A stretch of 38,386 nucleotides of DNA, from assembly GCA_030378035.1 (NCBI GenBank), contig JAUCGI010000035.1:1-38386 (forward strand), given 5' to 3'. Both the position numbers and the translations under genes were made by a program. Origin of the DNA: Desulfobacterales bacterium HSG2 (lineage in GTDB: Bacteria; Desulfobacterota; Desulfobacteria; Desulfobacterales; 4be13). Shown here piece after piece: positions 35,911 to 38,386 of this stretch (the first letter of the stretch is position 1; each line of letters begins with the position of its first letter). The notes under the pieces were generated by a model, which saw only the letters and a program-made list of their open reading frames with translations, was not told the origin of the DNA and ran no database searches.

Positions 35911-38031
35911 TTAAAATGTATAAGAAAGCTGAATCCACCATTGCCGCCCAGGCCGAGGGTAGTCCTCCGAATAAGTGGGAAAAGAATTTCCCAGGAAGTC
36001 GGTGGTCAACATGGCCGGATAACGGATGTCTTCGTCAAACAGATTCCTGATGCCGCCACGCAAGGTCATTCCATTTATGCCAAGATTAAAGACCGATCCT
36101 GTCAGGTCCAAAGTCTTGTAACCATCCAGATTGTCCCGGTTATCCTGATGCTCTCTGTTTCTGTCTCCCACATATCGGAACTGGGCGGCAAGGGCCAGGT
36201 TGCTGATTGGCTGCCAGATCACCCCGAGATTGGCCAACCATTTTACAGAACCGGCAATATCATTGCCCGTGTCAAGGTTCTTGGAATCTGTATAAGAAAG
36301 ATTGCCTCTCAGTTTCAATGATTCCCAGCCATGTTCAAACTCCAGCTCTATTCCCTGTAATTTGGCTTTGCCTGAATTGGTGTAAATACCATCGGCTCCC
36401 ACAACAATCAGTTTTTCCAGTTCCGTATAAAAAATGGTGGCTTTCCCGACAGTCCTGTCCTTCCTGAAGATATAGCCCAGTTCATAATTGTTGCTGGTAG
36501 GCGGGGAAATATTCGGATTGCCAATAACTATCGGGTTGTTGATAGTATACATTTCAACAAAACTGGGGGGACGGAATGCCCTGGCATACTGGGCTTTAAA
36601 AATATGACTGTCCGTGAAATGGTAAACCAGAGCAAATCTTGGTGTGTAACTCTCCCCCACATCATTGTAGTGATCATATCGAAGCCCGATGGTCAGAGTC
36701 AGTCGGGGAATGAATCGGAATTCATCCTGCATGGTTACAGTCCACCGCCGTCGGTCCTCGCCAGATTTTACAATACTCTCAGAGCCGGAAAATCGCTGCA
36801 TGGAGGAGAGCGGCGCGAAAGTAAGCGGATGATAGTTGGTTTCCTGCCAAGCTTTATCTACCCCTTTGTCCGTCATTGACATTTGCAGAAATAAGAGATG
36901 ATTGTCCCATCCCTTCCAAGACACTTCAATGCCGCCGCTGAAGTATTCCTCCTCAAGATAGGCTTTTGCGCGCATCCCGTCGCTATAAACTCCCAAGTAA
37001 CCCGGGGGATAAAGCTGATAATCCCCGATGGCCGCCTCCCTCTTTTGCCATCCCAATATCATTTCAACCCCGAGAGAGCGGGTCAGTTCCAGAAACTGCC
37101 GCATTTCAACAGCCTGATTCAGAAACTTGTTATTAAAGTCGCCATCATCCTGGGGCAGGGCATTCGCTGCGCCGAAATATTCTCCTCTTCTGTTCCTGAA
37201 TGAGAGGGCCATAAGAGAAAAATCTTTATATGCCAGTTTCAAAAGAGCAGTACCCAGCTTTTCAGCCTCATCTGTTGATCCCGGAGCATTGGAGATATTA
37301 CCCATGTCCATGCCATGCAATACGTCAGGGCCGGTACTGACACCTGCCCCGTCTGTCTGATGGCCTGCAACATTCAGGTTTATCCTGAGATCATTTTCCG
37401 AAGATTCCCATGAAAAATTACCGCCTCCGGTATAGGTGCGGAAGCTGCCGAATCTCCCGTAAACAGAGTTGTCATTTTCCCGGGTGATGACATTGATCAC
37501 ACCCAGGTAGGCAAACTCACCATGTATGGCCGAACCCGGTCCTCTTATAAACTCAATACGTTCCACCATTTCAATGGGTAAATGCAGGAGCCATTCCGCC
37601 ATTCCGTTAAAGAGATCATTCATGGGCACAGAGTTTATAAGCATCTTGATATTGCCGGTACCACGGACTTTGCTTGTTCCCCTGACATGAATTGCACGGA
37701 AACCTGCATTGTCAATGCTCAAATTCAGCCCCGGAACCATGGCCATGGCCTCCCATGCGTTTCGCACACCCATTGAAGTCAGATCGAGACCTCTTAATAC
37801 TGTTACCATGCCAGGGACGTAATCGGCATTTATCTTAGTTTTGGTAGCAAGCTCAGTAGTCTCTTCCATGACTGTAATCAGGTCATTAAAAGATGCCAAT
37901 TCCTGTTCCTCGGAATAATCCTCTGCCTGGGCAGACGGATTGTTCATGTCCTCGGAGGCAGCCAACAATGAAACGCTGCCGGAACAGATCATTGCCCCGA
38001 TAAACACCAGTGCTACAGTTCTCATTCGCAT
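35911..38031 (-). CDS. TonB-dependent outer membrane receptor (first copy)
   Basis: 706 residues: signal peptide (MRMRTVALVFIGAMICSGSVSLLA), an extension nearly the same as the other copy's (SFNDLITVMEETTELATKTK), plug (ADYVPGMVTVLRGLDLTSMG, IHVRGTSKVRGTGNIKMLI, VERIEFIRGPGSAIHGEFAYLGVINVITR) and a barrel ending ...WWIQLSYTF. The tail HPRPGRQWWIQ (DYPRPGRQWW) is shared with the second copy's DYPRAGREWW. The two are tandem paralogues that have diverged in the extracellular loops, as expected if they bind different ligands. The ATG has AAAGGA 10 bp upstream. The preceding histidine kinase ends only 28 bp before it, so the operon extends beyond the window edge. Confidence 0.93.
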   Translation of the reverse strand: MRMRTVALVFIGAMICSGSVSLLAASEDMNNPSAQAEDYSEEQELASFNDLITVMEETTELATKTKINADYVPGMVTVLRGLDLTSMGVRNAWEAMAMVPGLNLSIDNAGFRAIHVRGTSKVRGTGNIKMLINSVPMNDLFNGMAEWLLHLPIEMVERIEFIRGPGSAIHGEFAYLGVINVITRENDNSVYGRFGSFRTYTGGGNFSWESSENDLRINLNVAGHQTDGAGVSTGPDVLHGMDMGNISNAPGSTDEAEKLGTALLKLAYKDFSLMALSFRNRRGEYFGAANALPQDDGDFNNKFLNQAVEMRQFLELTRSLGVEMILGWQKREAAIGDYQLYPPGYLGVYSDGMRAKAYLEEEYFSGGIEVSWKGWDNHLLFLQMSMTDKGVDKAWQETNYHPLTFAPLSSMQRFSGSESIVKSGEDRRRWTVTMQDEFRFIPRLTLTIGLRYDHYNDVGESYTPRFALVYHFTDSHIFKAQYARAFRPPSFVEMYTINNPIVIGNPNISPPTSNNYELGYIFRKDRTVGKATIFYTELEKLIVVGADGIYTNSGKAKLQGIELEFEHGWESLKLRGNLSYTDSKNLDTGNDIAGSVKWLANLGVIWQPISNLALAAQFRYVGDRNREHQDNRDNLDGYKTLDLTGSVFNLGINGMTLRGGIRNLFDEDIRYPAMLTTDFLGNSFPTYSEDYPRPGRQWWIQLSYTF

Positions 38032-38055
38032 TCTCTTTCATTCCTTTGCACAATC

Positions 38056-38088
38056 AGACCTACGAGGTTTTCAAAACCTCGTAGGTCT
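38056..38088. repeat. Perfect 16-bp palindrome over the end of the kinase gene
   Basis: The arms AGACCTACGAGGTTTT (38056-38071) and AAAACCTCGTAGGTCT (38073-38088) meet around a single C. It overlaps the last codons (TYEVLKTS) and the stop of the kinase gene, so its arrival replaced the kinase's natural C-terminus. It may also act as a terminator or as an mRNA 3' stabiliser before the TonB receptor gene. Confidence 0.75.
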
Positions 38089-38386
38089 TTGTGTAGGTCT
38101 CTGTAAACGGCAACAGCACACTGAATGTGGTTTTCCCCGGCCGGGTTTCCATTTCGACTGTGCCGTGATGCCTGTCAGTGATCTTTCGGACAATGTCCAG
38201 CCCCAGCCCGATTCCCTCTCCCGCAGACCTGGTGGTGAAGAACGGCTCAAAAATATGTGCTCTGATCTCCTCGGGAATGCCGCATCCGGAATCGGTGATC
38301 CGGACAGCGACATGCCGGTCCTGCCGGGACACGGCAATCTCCAGCGTTCCCCGGCCCTTCATGGACTGAACGGCATTGTGAATGAG
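38060..38386 (-). CDS. Histidine kinase, C-terminal ATPase part (cut by window edge)
   Basis: The last about 108 residues of a histidine kinase; the gene continues beyond the right edge. The N-box (LIHNAVQSM), ITDSGCGIPEE (G1), IFEPFFTTRSAGEGIGLGL (F and G2 boxes) and KTTFSVLLPF end of the HATPase are present. The Met at 38362 is internal, not a start. The tail after LPF (TETYTKTYEVLKTS) is partly encoded by a 16-bp palindrome. It ends 28 bp before the first TonB receptor and so probably leads the same operon. Confidence 0.88.
   Translation of the reverse strand, partial: LIHNAVQSMKGRGTLEIAVSRQDRHVAVRITDSGCGIPEEIRAHIFEPFFTTRSAGEGIGLGLDIVRKITDRHHGTVEMETRPGKTTFSVLLPFTETYTKTYEVLKTS

Overview
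The window reads as part of a chromosome from a sulfate-reducer-like Desulfobacterota bacterium, possibly near Desulfobacteraceae or Desulfonema. This is an inference from gene style: many hybrid histidine kinases, a PocR/GAF kinase, an archaeal-type phosphoglycerate mutase, TonB-dependent receptors, and intergenic DNA full of foldback repeats. No marker gene or RNA gene was seen that would fix the taxon. Gene density is normal, but almost every gap over 100 bp is occupied by palindromic or inverted-repeat DNA.

Left part (1-12,437, mostly + strand): a large hybrid kinase (REC-HisKA-HATPase-REC-REC-HPt); a small AT-rich iron-sulfur protein related to QueG; a small exported protein; a TrmO/TsaA-type protein followed by a PocR-GAF-GAF-GAF histidine kinase and its overlapping response regulator; a 700-bp repeat block; then a periplasmic binding protein paired with a Cache-type chemoreceptor.

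Middle part (12,571-22,457): an amino-acid ABC transporter locus of which only the ATPase is intact, because the binding protein and permease are fused remnants around a deletion; a 50-aa zinc-ribbon protein; an asparagine-synthetase-like enzyme; two further zinc-ribbon proteins; a sodium:solute symporter remnant ended by a TGA where TGG is expected; a HEAT-repeat protein and a PHP hydrolase facing a shared inverted-repeat element; then, on the + strand, archaeal-type phosphoglycerate mutase, a nucleotidyltransferase of the NMN adenylyltransferase type, and a stand-alone receiver.

Right part (22,735-38,386, all - strand): one long signalling cluster. In transcription order: the end of a histidine kinase (cut by the window edge), two tandem TonB-dependent receptors, a YfiR/DUF4154 periplasmic protein, a membrane hybrid kinase, two soluble REC-histidine kinases, a REC-PP2C(SpoIIE)-HATPase protein, and a REC-kinase-REC-REC-HPt protein. 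Several of these genes overlap by 4-8 bp. No DNA-binding or GGDEF output is present; the PP2C/anti-sigma-kinase-like protein is the only evident effector, suggesting a partner-switching output. The cluster contains two expanded palindromic repeat arrays (27.1-27.6 kb and 32.9-33.8 kb) and a remnant of a segmental duplication.

The strongest new signal is a family of small foldback elements sharing the terminal inverted repeat CTGATTATAACG/CGTTATAATCAG. Their interiors differ, and two carry mirrored 6-bp minisatellites. One copy (25,146-25,260) has a 7-bp target duplication, and a paralogous empty site exists in the same window.
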